From positions 45,294,312-45,358,311 of the forward strand of contig CM039464.1 in the NCBI GenBank assembly GCA_022414725.1: 64,000 bases of DNA, given 5' to 3'. Under the pieces are notes generated by a model. That model did not search any database. It was not told the origin of the DNA and saw only the letters and a list, made by a program, of their open reading frames with translations. Below, one piece after another: positions 1-12,000 of this stretch. Position numbers and translations under genes: made by a program. Source of the DNA: Microglena sp. YARC (lineage: Eukaryota; Chlorophyta; Chlorophyceae; Chlamydomonadales; Chlamydomonadaceae). Numbering within the stretch: position 1 is the first letter of the stretch; each line of letters starts with the position of its first letter.

Positions 1-675
1 AAAACCTACTGTGTCCCCTCCGGTGTCCATATGGGATGGGCACCTTCCACTCAGTTCCAACAAACCATGACGGCTGATAAACTACGTTGGCAAAACAAAC
101 TTGAGCAGCCCTCCGGCCCTGAAGGCTGATAAACTGTGCAGTCAAAACCTACTGTGTCCCCTCCGGTGTCCATATGGGATGGGCACCTTCCACACAGTTC
201 CAACAAACCATGACGGCTGATAAACTACGTTGGCAAAACAAACTTGAGCAGCCCTCCGGCCCTGAAGGCTGATAAACTGTGCAGTCAAAACCTACAGTGT
301 CCTACCCTCCGGTGTCAATATGGGATGGGTACCTTCCACACAGTTCTAACATATTATGACAGCTGATATACTATGTCGGCAAAACAAACTCGAGCTACCC
401 TCCGCCCCTGAAGGCTGATAAACTATGCAGTTAAAACCTACTGTGTCCTACCCTCCGGTGCCAATATGGGAGGGGTACCACCCACACGGCTCTAACATAC
501 CCTGAAGGCTGGTAAACTATGCAGTTGAAACAAACTTGTGCCCCCTTGGGTACCTAAATGGGAGGGGTACCACCCACACGGTTCTAACATACCCTGACGC
601 CTGATAAACTATGCAGTTGAAACAGACTTGTGCCCCCTCCGGTACCCAAATGGGAGGGGTACCACCCACACGGTA
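1..675. repeat. 143-bp tandem repeat decaying to ~95-bp units
   Basis: Units begin at about 1, 144, 287 and 433, giving periods of 143, 143 and 146. Each carries the words CCTCCGGTGTC, ATGGGATGGG and GGCTGATAAACT. After 433 the units shorten to about 95 bp and diverge, fading out near 675. The array probably extends left of the window. No coding sense is seen in it. Confidence 0.85.
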
Positions 676-894
676 TTATATCAATTCAGGGGATGACTTG
701 GGAGTCGGTTTTTCATAAGTCGGACTTAAGACTAAGAATCTCAAATTTGGCCAGAAATCTGAGAATTCTGGGAGATTTGGCCTCGGAACAATTACGAAGT
801 CTGATCTGGAAACTCAATTCATCTCCTGAATTGCTATTTCATACCCAGAAATGTGGAACCTGAAAATATTTTAAGTGTATTTGGTAGATACATG

Positions 895-1020
895 TAAGGA
901 TCAGTCCGCTTAGTATGCTCCCTGGCTCCCATGGGTATCGCACGGGGGGAGTTGGAATTGGAAGACGGTGAGCAGCCCAGAGTTGGCTGGAGAACCATGT
1001 AACAATCCAATCCAATCCAT
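895..1020 (-). repeat. Dispersed short repeat, family A copy
   Basis: The core reads as a CCCTGG...GGGTATCGCACGG...GAGTTGG...GAAGACGG...AGCCCAGAGTTGGCTG pattern that recurs on both strands at about 18350-18440, 23335-23425, 23745-23865, 30895-31010, 31415-31515 and 45618-45715. Copies are about 100 bp long, 80-90 percent alike by eye, and lie outside exons. No terminal inverted repeats are visible. A SINE-like or other non-autonomous element is possible. Confidence 0.6.
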
Positions 1021-1195
1021 GTAACAAACTGATGAACCCCCGTATGGATCCCAGAAGGGACATAGGGTGCAATACACATACCGGTAGTGCGTTAGCACAA
1101 AACACATTCAAAACACAAATGCATTTCCGGAAGGGGCATAGGGAACAATACACGCAGTGCCTATGCACAATACATGATCTTAACACGAGTGCATT

Positions 1196-1285
1196 TCAGT
1201 GATATACAATGGTCTAGTGGTAGACTAGATTGCTGGAGGACGAAGAGTCGGGGGTTCGTCTCCCCCTTCGGTCGCTCTTGGCGTT
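1196..1285 (+). other. tRNA-like Pol III A-box/B-box pair (SINE head candidate)
   Basis: TGGTCTAGTGG matches the A-box consensus well, and GGGTTCGTCTCC about 45 bp further on is one base off the B-box. The D-stem (GTCT/AGAC) and T-stem (GGGGG/CCCCC) can both form. The acceptor strands and the anticodon stem do not pair, so this is not a functional tRNA. A decayed tRNA or the head of a tRNA-derived SINE is the best reading. The flanks at 1085-1195 and 1380-1500 share an ACACGAGTGCATTTC motif, suggesting that the region is itself repetitive. Confidence 0.35.
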
Positions 1286-1554
1286 GCAGGTCGTCGTCAA
1301 CCGCGATGGTAGCTTGTCCAGTTGAGGTAGGAGACCGCTCCCCACCCGCGTATGACGGGCTCCCTTAACACCACGCCCCACCAGGCGTTATCATTACATG
1401 TTCATAACACGAGTGCATTTCCGGAAGGGACAGAAGTGAAAAATACACATTCATAAAACGAAAACTGCAGGCATAGGGCAAAAGTACACGTAGTGCCTTT
1501 ACCTTGCCAACTACAAGACTATGTCTGAAAACTTCATTACACTACGTTCTAAGT

Positions 1555-2370
1555 AGCAACCCATACAGGAGGCCTAGGGTGACGTTAGCAGCCCATCCAG
1601 GAGGTCCCCGGTGTCGTCAGCAACCCATCCAGGAGGTCCCCGGTGATGTGGACAACACACTCAGGGGGAGTGTGGTAACAACAGCAACCCACACAGGAGG
1701 CCTAGGGTGATGGCTGCTGCCCATCAAGGATGCCAGTGGTGACGTCAGCAACCCATCCAGGAGGTCCCCAGTGACATCAGCAACCCATCCAGGAGGTCCC
1801 CGGTGACGTGGACATAACACACAGGGGGAGTGTGGTAACAACAGCAACCCACACAGGAGGTCCCCGGTGACCTCTGCTGCCCATCCAGGATGCCAGTGGT
1901 GACATCAGCAACCCATCCAGGAGGTCCCCAGTGACGTCAGCAACCCATCCAGGAGGTCCTCGGTGACGTGGACATAACACACAGGGGGAGTGTGGTAACA
2001 ACAGCAACCCACACAGGAGGTCCCCGGTGACCTCTGCTGCCCATCCAGGATGCCAGTGGTGACGTCAGCAACCCATACAGGAGGTCCCCAGTGACGTCAG
2101 CAACCCATCCAGGAGGTCCCCGGTGACGTGGACATAACACACAGGGGGAGTGTGGTAACAACAGCAACCCACACAGGAGGTCCCCGGCGACCTCTGCTGC
2201 CCATCCAGGATGCCAGTGGTGACATCAGCAACCCATCCAGGAGGTCCCCAGTGACGTCAGCAACCCATCCAGGAGGTCCCCGGTGACGTGGACATAACAC
2301 ACAGGGGGAGTGTGGTAACAACAGCAACCCATCAAGGAGGCCAGTGATGACGTCAGCAACCCATCCAATA
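1555..2370. repeat. ~160-bp compound minisatellite
   Basis: Five higher-order units of about 160 bp are each built from ~32-bp subunits of the type CAACCCATCCAGGAGGTCCC. The 160-bp periodicity is clear from the recurrence of ACATAACACACAGGGGG near 1811, 1971, 2131 and 2291. The array ends about 50 bp downstream of the phosphatase stop codon, so it sits in or next to that gene's 3' UTR. Confidence 0.85.
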
Positions 2371-2418
2371 GATCCTGGGCACCCGACCACGATTGATGGA
2401 AAATGGAAGTAGGATCTG

Positions 2419-5400
2419 TTAGTCCACAAAAGCCACGACAACCGTGACATCATCCATTTTGCCTCCTCCCTGCATCATGTTCAGGTGAATAACTCCAGGG
2501 ATTAATTTGATGATTAATTTGAGATGAATTTGAGATTAATTTGGAATTCATATGGGATAAATTCGAGGATAGTTTATGATTTATTTTGAAATGAAGATGC
2601 TCCTTGTGTGTCCCAAATATACCACTGACGTCCAGATTGAGAGATATTCAAAGAAAACCTCAAGTTTAGGGATCGGATTAGGGATGTCAATATCAAACTT
2701 TTCCCCAAGATCATCAGGCGATATTTAATTGCCTCCTCCCTGCATTGTATGAAGAAATGTTTGTGAATTGTTTTTGTTTTTGTTACTTGTGAATTGTTTT
2801 TTAGTTTTTGCAAATTGTTTATGTGAATTGTTTTCGTTTTTTGAATTGTCTTTTTGAATTGTTTTTTGAATTGTTTTTGTTTTCGTGAATTGTGAATTCC
2901 CTGCACTGCATTATATCTCACCTCACACTATACAGGCCAACAGGCCACAGCTACTTCCGCAGTGAGCCATTTTGTTACAATTAAATTTAATTTATGTACT
3001 AGAATGAATGTTTTGTTATAATTTAATTTTAATTGACCCCACGCTGCAGCACCTACCTTGGCAAAGTAGCGAGACCAGGCGAAGCCCTGCTCACAGGCTG
3101 ACACAGACCACGGCGTTTTCTGGAGTGGGGTCAGGGCATAGCTGTGGGCCTGTCGGGCCAAGAAGTCAGCTAGCTCCTGCGCCTCCTCTTGCAGATGGCT
3201 CATGTGCTCATCGTAGTCAGCAAAGTGATGATGGGCACCTGAGCGGATGACATGGGATGTTGTGAGGGGGGTGAATAGGGATGGTGTGAGGGGGGTGACA
3301 TGAGATGTTGCGAGGGAGTTGGAAGAAAGTGATACAGAGGTCCGAAGGTGATCAGGTGCCATTTCAAAAGATGTGATGGAGAGACGAGTTGAGGAGCGCG
3401 AGTAAAAAAAAAAACTACTACTGCTACTACTACTACTACTACTACAACAACGACAGCAACAACAACAAGATTACCACATGAGACGACTACAAAGACAGCA
3501 AGATAACCGCATTAGACGACGACAACGACAACAACAAATTACCGCATTAAACAACCACAACAGCAACAACAAGATTACCGCATTAGACGAGACACCAACA
3601 ACACCAACAAGATTACCACATGATTACCACAAGATGACAACACAACAACACCCACAAGATTACCACAAGATGACGACCACCACCACTACCACAACAACAG
3701 CAACTAATATAATATGGACCACAGGTATGCTACAACTGACACCTTTTCTTTATTTTTTCTTCTTCTTTTCTTTTTCTTCTCTATCTCCTTGACTGGCCCG
3801 TTGCGTGCACGGAATTCAGCAATCCTCTTTTTCTTCTTTTCTTTTGTTTCCTTCTTTTTCTTACCTGGCCCGTTGCGTGCACGGAATTCAGCGATCCTCT
3901 CCAGACTCTTTGTTGACGCGCTGTGACACAATTTGACGATTTCCTCGTCAAAAACGTTGTCATACAGCCCGTCAGTGGCCAAGATGATGACGTCGCCTGG
4001 TTGCACCTCAACCTGAGGGGGATCAGAGGGGCGTTGCCAGCAGGGTTATTTTAAGATGCTACTTATAGCACAAGTGCTAGATGATGTGCTAGTTCCCTGC
4101 TTATTCCTGCCAAATTAGGTACTGGTTTCCCCGTCAAAAACCTTGTCGTAAAGCCCGTCAGTGGCTAAGATGATGACGTCACCTGGTTGAACCTCAACCT
4201 GCATGGGATCAGAGGGGCACTGTCAGCAGGGTTCTTTTTAGGAGCTACTTATGGTGCAATGTTTTAGTGCTTAGGGCTACTTGTAGTGCTAAATAGCACT
4301 GCCAGCAGGGTTCTTTTAAAGGTGTGACTTGCAGCACAAGATTTATACGATGTACTGGTTCCCTGCTTATTCCTGCCAAATTATGTGTCAAAAACGTCAT
4401 CGTAAAGCCCATCAGTGGCTAAGATGATGACGTCACCTGGTTGCACCTCAACCTGCATGGGGTCAGAGGGGCATTGTCAGCAGGGTTCTTTTTAGGTGCT
4501 ACCTGTAGTGCTAAATTGTATTGTTAAGGGCTACTTGTAGTGCTAAATTGTAGTGCAGCAGGGCTATTTTAAGGTGCTTCTTGTAGTGCTAAATTATGAA
4601 CCGTCTGGTTGCACCTCAACCTGAGGGGATTCAGTGGGGCATTGTCAGCAGGGTTCTTTTTAGGTGCTACTTGAAGTGCACACAAAACACTTATGGCGAC
4701 AGTTTTTATATCTGAATGACACTGGAACTCAGGTCCTCTTGCCATGTAACCAAGTTCAAGTTCAAGCACACAAAACACTTATGGCGACAGTGTTTATATC
4801 CGAATGACACTGGAACTCAGGTCCTCTTGCCATGTAACCAAGTTCAAGTTCAAGCACACAAAACACTAAGGTGACAGTATTCGTACCTGAATAACGCTCC
4901 AACCCAGGTGGCCAGGTCCTCTTGCCATGTAACCAAGTAAAAGTAAAAGTAAAAGTATAAGTTAAAGTTCAAGTTCAAGTCAAAGAATATAACACTCACC
5001 ATGTTGACATCTGAATAACACTGGAACTCAGGTCCTCTTGCTATGTAACCCAGTTGAAGTCCAAGCACACAAAACACTTATGGTGACAGTATTCATATCT
5101 GAATAACGCTCTAACCCAGGTGGTCAGGTCCTCTTGCCATGTAACCAAGTAAAAGTAAAAGTAAAAGTAAAAGTAAAGTAAAAGTCTAAGAATATAACAC
5201 TCACCATGTTGACATCTGCACTATCTGCATCGTCGGGGCTGTCGATGATGGATGGGTGCGACAGCTGAAATGGCATGTTGAACATATGTTGTTGTGCCTG
5301 GTGAAAAAAGGGAGTGGGCAAAGGGAGAGGTCAGCCGCTTGCTTGTGATATATGTAGGTATATATATCACGCATATATATACTACTACCGTACTAGTATG

Positions 5401-5990
5401 TATATGTATATATGGAAGGCTCATTTATAATAGGTGTTGCTGTGCCTGGTTAGCAGAAGGGGAGTGTGACGGTTAGCGATCCTCGCCCCATGCAGCCTCG
5501 CTTTATATTCTTCTAGCTACAGTAACTGGAAGCATCCCCCAGCGGTCAAGTTAATTAGACACGTACTCGTTAAGACGCATTCATATGTCACATGGAGGGC
5601 CAAGCCCAATGCTACCTTGCTTGCTTGTGCTTTCTTTCTTTCTTGCTTGCTTGTGCTTGCCTGCTCTTGCTTGTGCTTGCGTGTGCTTTCTTTTTTGCTT
5701 GCTTGCGCTTGCTTGTGCTTTCTTTCTTGCTTGTGCGTTCTTGCTTATGCTTGCTTGCTTGCTTGCTTCTGCTTTCTTTCTTTCTATCCTTTTTCTTTTT
5801 TTCTTTCTTGTGCTTTCTTGTGCTTTCTTGCTTTCTTTATTTCTTTTGCTTGCTTGCTTGTGCTTTCTTTCTTCCTTCCTTTCTTTTTTTCTTTCTTTCT
5901 TGTGCTTGCTTGTGCTTTCTTTCTAACTTTATTGCTTTTGCTTGCTTGCGTCTGCTTTCTTTCTTTCTTGCTTGCTTGTGCTTGCTTGGG

Positions 5991-6025
<35 letters not shown>

Positions 6026-9000
6026 GTGCTTGCTTTCTTGTGCTTTCTTGCTCGTGCTTGCTTGCTTTCTTTCTTTCTTGTGCTTTCTTTCTTGCTTGCT
6101 TGTGCTTTCTTGCTTGCTTGCTTGCTTGTGCTTTCTTGCTTGTGCTTTCTTGCTCGTGCTTGCTTGCTTTCTTTCTTGCTTATGCTTTCTTTCTTGCTTG
6201 CTTGAGCTAGCTTGTGCTTTCTTTCTTGCTCGCTTGTGCTTTCTTTCTTTCTTGCTTGTGCTTTCTTGCTTGTGCTTTCTTTCTTGCTTGTGCTTTCTTG
6301 CTTGCTTGCTTGAGCTTGCTTGTGCTTCCTTTCTTGCTCGCTTGTGCTTTCTTTCTTTCTTGCTTGTGCTTTCTTGCTCGTGCTTTCTTTCTTGCTTGTG
6401 CTTTCTTGCTTGCTTGCTTGAGCTTGCTTGTGCTTCCTTTCTTGCTTGCTTGAGCTTGCTTGTGCTTCCTTTCTTTCTTGCTTGTGCTTTCTTTCTTTCT
6501 TGCTTGTGCTTTCTTGCTCGTGCTTTCTTTCTTGCTTGTGCTTTCTTGCTTGCTTGCTTGAGCTTGCTTGTGCTTCCTTTCTTGCTCGCTTGTGCTTTCT
6601 TTCTTTCTTGCTTGTGCTTTCTTGCTCGTGCTTCCTTCCTTGCTTGTGCTTTCTTGCTTGCTTGCTTGAGCTTGCTTGTGCTTCCTTTCTTGAGCTTGCT
6701 TGTGCTTCCTTTCTTGCTCGCTTGTGCTTTCTTTCTTTCTTGCTTGTGCTTTCTTGCTCGTGCTTTCTTTCTTGCTTGTACTTTCTTGCTTGCTTGCTTG
6801 AGCTTGCTTGTGCTTCCTTTCTTGCTCGCTTGTGCTTTCTTTCTTTCTTGCTTGTGCTTTCTTGCTCGTGCTTCCTTCCTTGCTTGTACTTTCTTTCTTT
6901 CATGCTTATGCTTGCCTTATTCACCATTGCACATTCAGAAAACTCATCAACACCACCTCCTCACCATCAACCTATACCCCCCCCTCTCCTCCTACACCCT
7001 CTTGAGCAACACATACCCAATCACCCATTGCTAACCCTCCCTCCTCACCACCAACCTTACGCTAACCTCAACCACCACCCTCCCACTTCCGATACATACG
7101 CAAGCAGACCCCTCCCCATCCACCCTCCAGCCACCTACCTACCCCTTCTCTCTCCCCTGTCCCCCCCCCCCCCCCCCCCCCCCCGCCCTCCCCCCAGTGC
7201 TCACTGCGCTTGTGAACACCAGCCTGCCATCCCGCACAATGCGAACCCTTTGAATCTCCAAGGTTGGCCACCTCCAGCCACCTAACTTTTTCAACCACCC
7301 TCTTTTTAAATACCGCTTTTCAACAACTGACGTTTTTTACTACCCCTTCCCCTCCACCCCAGTGTCCACCAAGCTTTGGAACACCAGCCCACCATCCCTC
7401 ACGATGGGACCCCCTCAATCTCCAAGGGTGGCCACCTCCAGCCACCTAACTCTTTTTAACTACCCTCTTTTCAACCACTAACTTGTTTTTAAACTACCCC
7501 TTTCCCCTCCCCCCCCTAGTGCTAACCGCGCTTGCGAGCAACAGCTTCCCACCCATCACAATAAACCCCCCTGAATCTCCCTCCCCTGCCCCCCTCGCCC
7601 CCTCCCCATCCCCCCCCCCCCCAGTGCTCACCGCGCTCGCGAACATCAGCTTTCCATCCCACACAATGTGAACCCCAGAATCCCCAACGTTGGCCCCCCC
7701 ACAGCCACCTACCTACCCCTTCTCTCTCCCCTCTCCCCCTCCCCGCCCAGTGCTCACCGCACTTGCGAAAACCAGCTCGCCATACCGCACACTGTCAACC
7801 CCTGAAGCTCCAAGTTTGAACACCTACCTACCCCTTATCCCCACCCCCCCAGTCCTCACCGCGCTTGCAAACATCAGCTTTCCATCCCGCACAATGCGAA
7901 CCCCTGAATCTCCAACGTTGGCTACTTCCAGCCAGCCGTGTGGCTTCATCGCGGCCAGGCAGATGGTGGCGCTCCCAGGAAGGTACGTGGCCATGTGCGC
8001 GTGCCGAATCACCTCCCTCGAGTCGATTCCTTCTTCCCCTGCGCTCTCCAGCTTCTCAGCAGTGAGTTTCATCAGTGTGCGGGAATACTCTGCAGGGTCG
8101 ATGCCTTCCTCTGCCCACCCGCTCACTCCGTCAGCGGCACCGATGGAGCCCAGCCCGTTTTGACAAATGCAGTAAGCGTCCTCGCCTCCCTTGTCCACCT
8201 GAGAAGCGGAAGAGGCAGTGCGTGGGTTTGTGCTTGTGTGTGAGCATGTGTGTGTGTGTTTGTGTATGTATGTATGTGTGTGTTTGTGTATGTGTGTTTG
8301 TGTATGTATGTGTGTACGTGTATGTTTGTGTATGTATGTGTGTTTGTGTATGTATGTGTGTTTGTGTGTGAGTATGTGTGTGTGTAGGAATGACAATAGT
8401 ATGTATGGGTGTTTGTGTGTGTAGGTGTGTGTGTGTGTGTGTGTGTGACAACAGTCGGCGGCACCGATGGAGCCCAGCCCGTTTTGGCAAATGCAGTAAG
8501 CGTCCTCGCCTCCCTTGCCCACCTGAGAAACGGAAGGGGCCGGGTGTGGGTTTGTGCTTGTGTGTGAGCATGTGTGTGTGTTTGTGTGTGTATGTAGGAG
8601 TGTGTATGTGTGTGCGTGTTTGTGCTTGTGTATGTGTATGTATGTGTGTTTGTGTGTGAGTATGTGTGTGTAGGAGTGACAATAGTATGTATAGTATGTA
8701 TGGGTGTTTGTGTGTTTGTGTGTGTAGGTGTGTGTGTGTGTGTGACAATAGTCTGCGCTACAGTCCATGTGTTTGTATGCATGTGATGCAGTACGCGTTC
8801 TCGCCTCCCTTGTCTACCTGAGAAGTGACAGGGAAATGTGGACGTGTGTGTGTGGTTGTATGTGTATGTATGTGTGTTTGTGCATGTGTGTGCATGTGTG
8901 TGCAAGTGTGTGTGTGAGAGTGTTTGTGTGAGTAGGTGTGTGTGTATGAGTGACAATATTATGTATAGTATGTATGGGTGTTAGTGTGTGTAGGTGTATG

Positions 9001-12000
9001 TGCGTGTGACAATAGTCTGGGCTACAGTCCATGTGTTTGTATGTATGTGATGCAGTACACTTTCTCGCCTTCCTTGTCTACCTGAGAAGCGATAGGGAAA
9101 TGTGAGCGTGTGTGTGTGCAAGTGCGTGGTGTGTGTCTATGTGTGTGTGTTTAGTAGTGAGAAAATCATGCGCTACAGTCCACGTGTTTTTGTGTGCATG
9201 ACATGCAGTTCGCGTCCTCACCTTCCTTGTCCACCTGAGAAGCCACAGGGAAAGGTGTGTTTCTGTGTAAAGTTTTGATGTGCAGTGGGGAGGAGGGATA
9301 AGCTGGGTGTAGGTGTGAGATACTAGAAGAGAGTGAGTGAGTGAGTTACCGACATTGGAGGTGTGTGACTGTGTGCGTGTTGAGCAGGTCACCCACCCAC
9401 CCACATAAATATCGTGTCCTTGTGTGGTATCATCGCACCGCTACCTACCAGGCGCAGAGTGGCCCACTCCGGATGCCTCTCGCACTTCAAGCTACAAGCC
9501 GCCGCTGCAATCGACTGGACTTGACTTGTGGTAAGCAGGTTACCCACCCACCCACCCACCCACCAACTTACATACGTACCTACCCACCCTCCCACATACC
9601 TTGTCCTTGTGCGGAATCATCGCACAGCTAGCTACCAGGCGCAGGGTGGCCCACTCTGGATGCCTTTCGCGCTTCAAGCTACGAGCCGCCGCCGCAATCG
9701 ATGGGACTTGACTTGTGTTAAGCAGGTCAAGGTGGGCGGACCCTCCTCCAAGCTGGCGATCAGCTTTGGCTTGCGACAACTGGGCCATGAGACCTGTTGG
9801 TCAAGCGTGGGTCAAGCGTGGGTCAAGTGTGGGTCAAGCTGGCGATCAGCTTTGGCTTGCGACAGCTGGGACATGAGACCTGTTGGTCAAGTGTGGGTCA
9901 AGCGTGGGTCAAATGTGGGTCAAGTGTGGGTCAAGCTGGCGATCAGCTTTGGCTTGCGACAGCTGGGCCATGAGACCTGTTGGTCAAGTGTGGGTCAAGC
10001 GTGGGTCAAATGTGGGTCAAGTGTGGGTCAAGCTGGCGATCAGCTTTGGCTTGCGACAGCTGGGCCATGAGACCTGTTGGTCAAGTGTGGGTCAAGCGTG
10101 GGTCAAATGTGGGTCAAGTGTGGGTCAAGCTGGCGATCAGCTTTGGCTTGCGACAGCTGGGCCATGAGACCTGTTGGTCAAGTGTGGGTCAAGCGTGGGT
10201 CAAATGTGGGTCAAGTGTGGGTCAAGCTGGCGATCAGCTTTGGCTTGCGACAGCTGGGCCAAGAGACCTGTTGGTCAAGTGAGGGTGAAGTGTGGGTGAA
10301 GTGTGGGTCTACTGTGTGTGAAGTGTGTGTGAAGTGTGGGTCACGTATTGGTCACGTGTGTGTTAAGTGTGCGTGAAGTGTGGGTGAATTGTGGGTGAAG
10401 TGTGGGTCTAGTGTGGGTGAAGTGTGGGTGAAGTGTGGGTCACGTATTGCTCACGTGTGGGTCACGTGTGGGTCACGTGTGGGAGAAGTGTGGGTGAAGT
10501 GTGCGCCTAGTGTGGGTGAAGTGTGGGTAAAGTGTGGGAGAAGTGTGGGTGAAGTGTGGGTGAAGTGTGGGTGAAGTGTGGGTGAAGTGTGGGTGAACTG
10601 TGGGTCACGAATTGGTCACGTGTGGGTGAAGTGTGGGTAAAGTGTGGGAGAAGTGTGGGTGAAGTGTGGGTGAAGTGTGGCTCGAGTGCAGCTCAAGTGT
10701 GGATCAATTAGTGGAATTGATTAAGCTCTAGAACGGGTCTGGAGCGACGCCTCAGGTAAAAGCGTCGTGATGCCCTATGACCACACACCTGGGCATAGTT
10801 GTGCGCCTTATTTACTGCGGACACTTGGACTGATATTTTAGCACCATTGAATGTTTTATATTGTCCGAGCCTATGTATCGCGGCAGGGCCATCTGTGGGT
10901 GAAGTGTGGGTGAAGTTTGGTGAAGTGTGAGTGAAGTGTGGGTGGAGTTTGGTGAATTGTGAGTGAAGTGTGGGTGAAGTTAGGTGAGGTGTGAGTGAAA
11001 TGTGGTTAAGACTGGGTCAAGAGTGGGTGAAGTGTGAGTGAAGTGTGGGTCAAGAGTGGGTCAAGAATGGGTCTAGCGTGGGTCAAGAGTGGGTCAAGTG
11101 AGGGGTTCTAAGATTTGCTTAATAGGTGGTTGCTTGAAAGCACAGCTTGCTGCACTTACAAGTGTGCAAGCGCCCAACCCCAGCATCAAGCGCCCAACCC
11201 CAGTATTAGTATCCGCTCTTTTTTATGCTGCTACCCATGTTACTGCTGGACTTTACCTGAGGGCACAGGCGGAGTGGGGGGAATCTGGGGCATCTCCCCA
11301 CGCTCGTCTTCCCCATCGTCAGTACCAACTGCGCGTGGGATGGGTGCTGCGCAGGCGATGGGTTTGGGCATGGAGGAGGAGGAGGCAGGTTTGCTAGCAG
11401 CGTTGCCCTTGGCCTGGTTGGTGGATGGAGCTGGGGTGGATGCGCTGCCCAGGCTGCTCACGCTGCTCCCCTGACTCCTCCGATCTGTACTTGTTCGAGT
11501 CGCTCCCGTGAAGGATACAGCCGAGGCATCAAAGTATTGGTCAGAGGATCGTGAGGAGAGGCTGCCAGGTTCTCTAGCACGGATGAGAGCGGAAAGCGCG
11601 CTTGAGCCCACCGGGGACGCGGCCGACTGGCTTGCGCTTGACCCCCTTGAGGACAGGGTGGACTGCAGCAGCGATGTAGAGCCGTTACGCCCTAGTTTGG
11701 GACTCCCCCCGTGTTGAGTGCTCTCAGATGGATCCTTCTCCCTCTCGTGTCCGGGTAGGAAGGGGAAGTCCTGGGGAATGGAGCTTGGCAGGGTAGGGCT
11801 GCCAACTGCTATAGCCTTGCTTCCAGTGGTCATCCACCCTTGGGGTCGGACCGGGCCAGCTTTAGAGACCTTTTGCGGGGATTCTTGAGCAGTCTCTTGA
11901 GGCCTTGGGGAGTCGGGCCCCAGGGAGTCGTGAGAGTTGGAAAGGGCGAGGTAGCTTTGGGGGATGGGCGAGAAAAACACGTTTTTGAACAGTTTCTCGT

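Noticed and set aside
1196..1285. Functional tRNA gene
   Set aside because: Acceptor strands TATACAA and TTCGGTC do not pair and no anticodon stem forms.
5592..7034. 480-codon Leu/Cys/Ala/Phe open frame and overlapping frames on both strands
   Set aside because: It is translation of a CTTG/CTTT simple-sequence tract lying inside a phosphatase intron; all frames stay open because of composition.
9528..10574. WVKCGSS-type repeat proteins on the plus strand
   Set aside because: The 97-bp period is not a multiple of three, so the frame shifts at every unit; opposite in strand to the flanking phosphatase exons.
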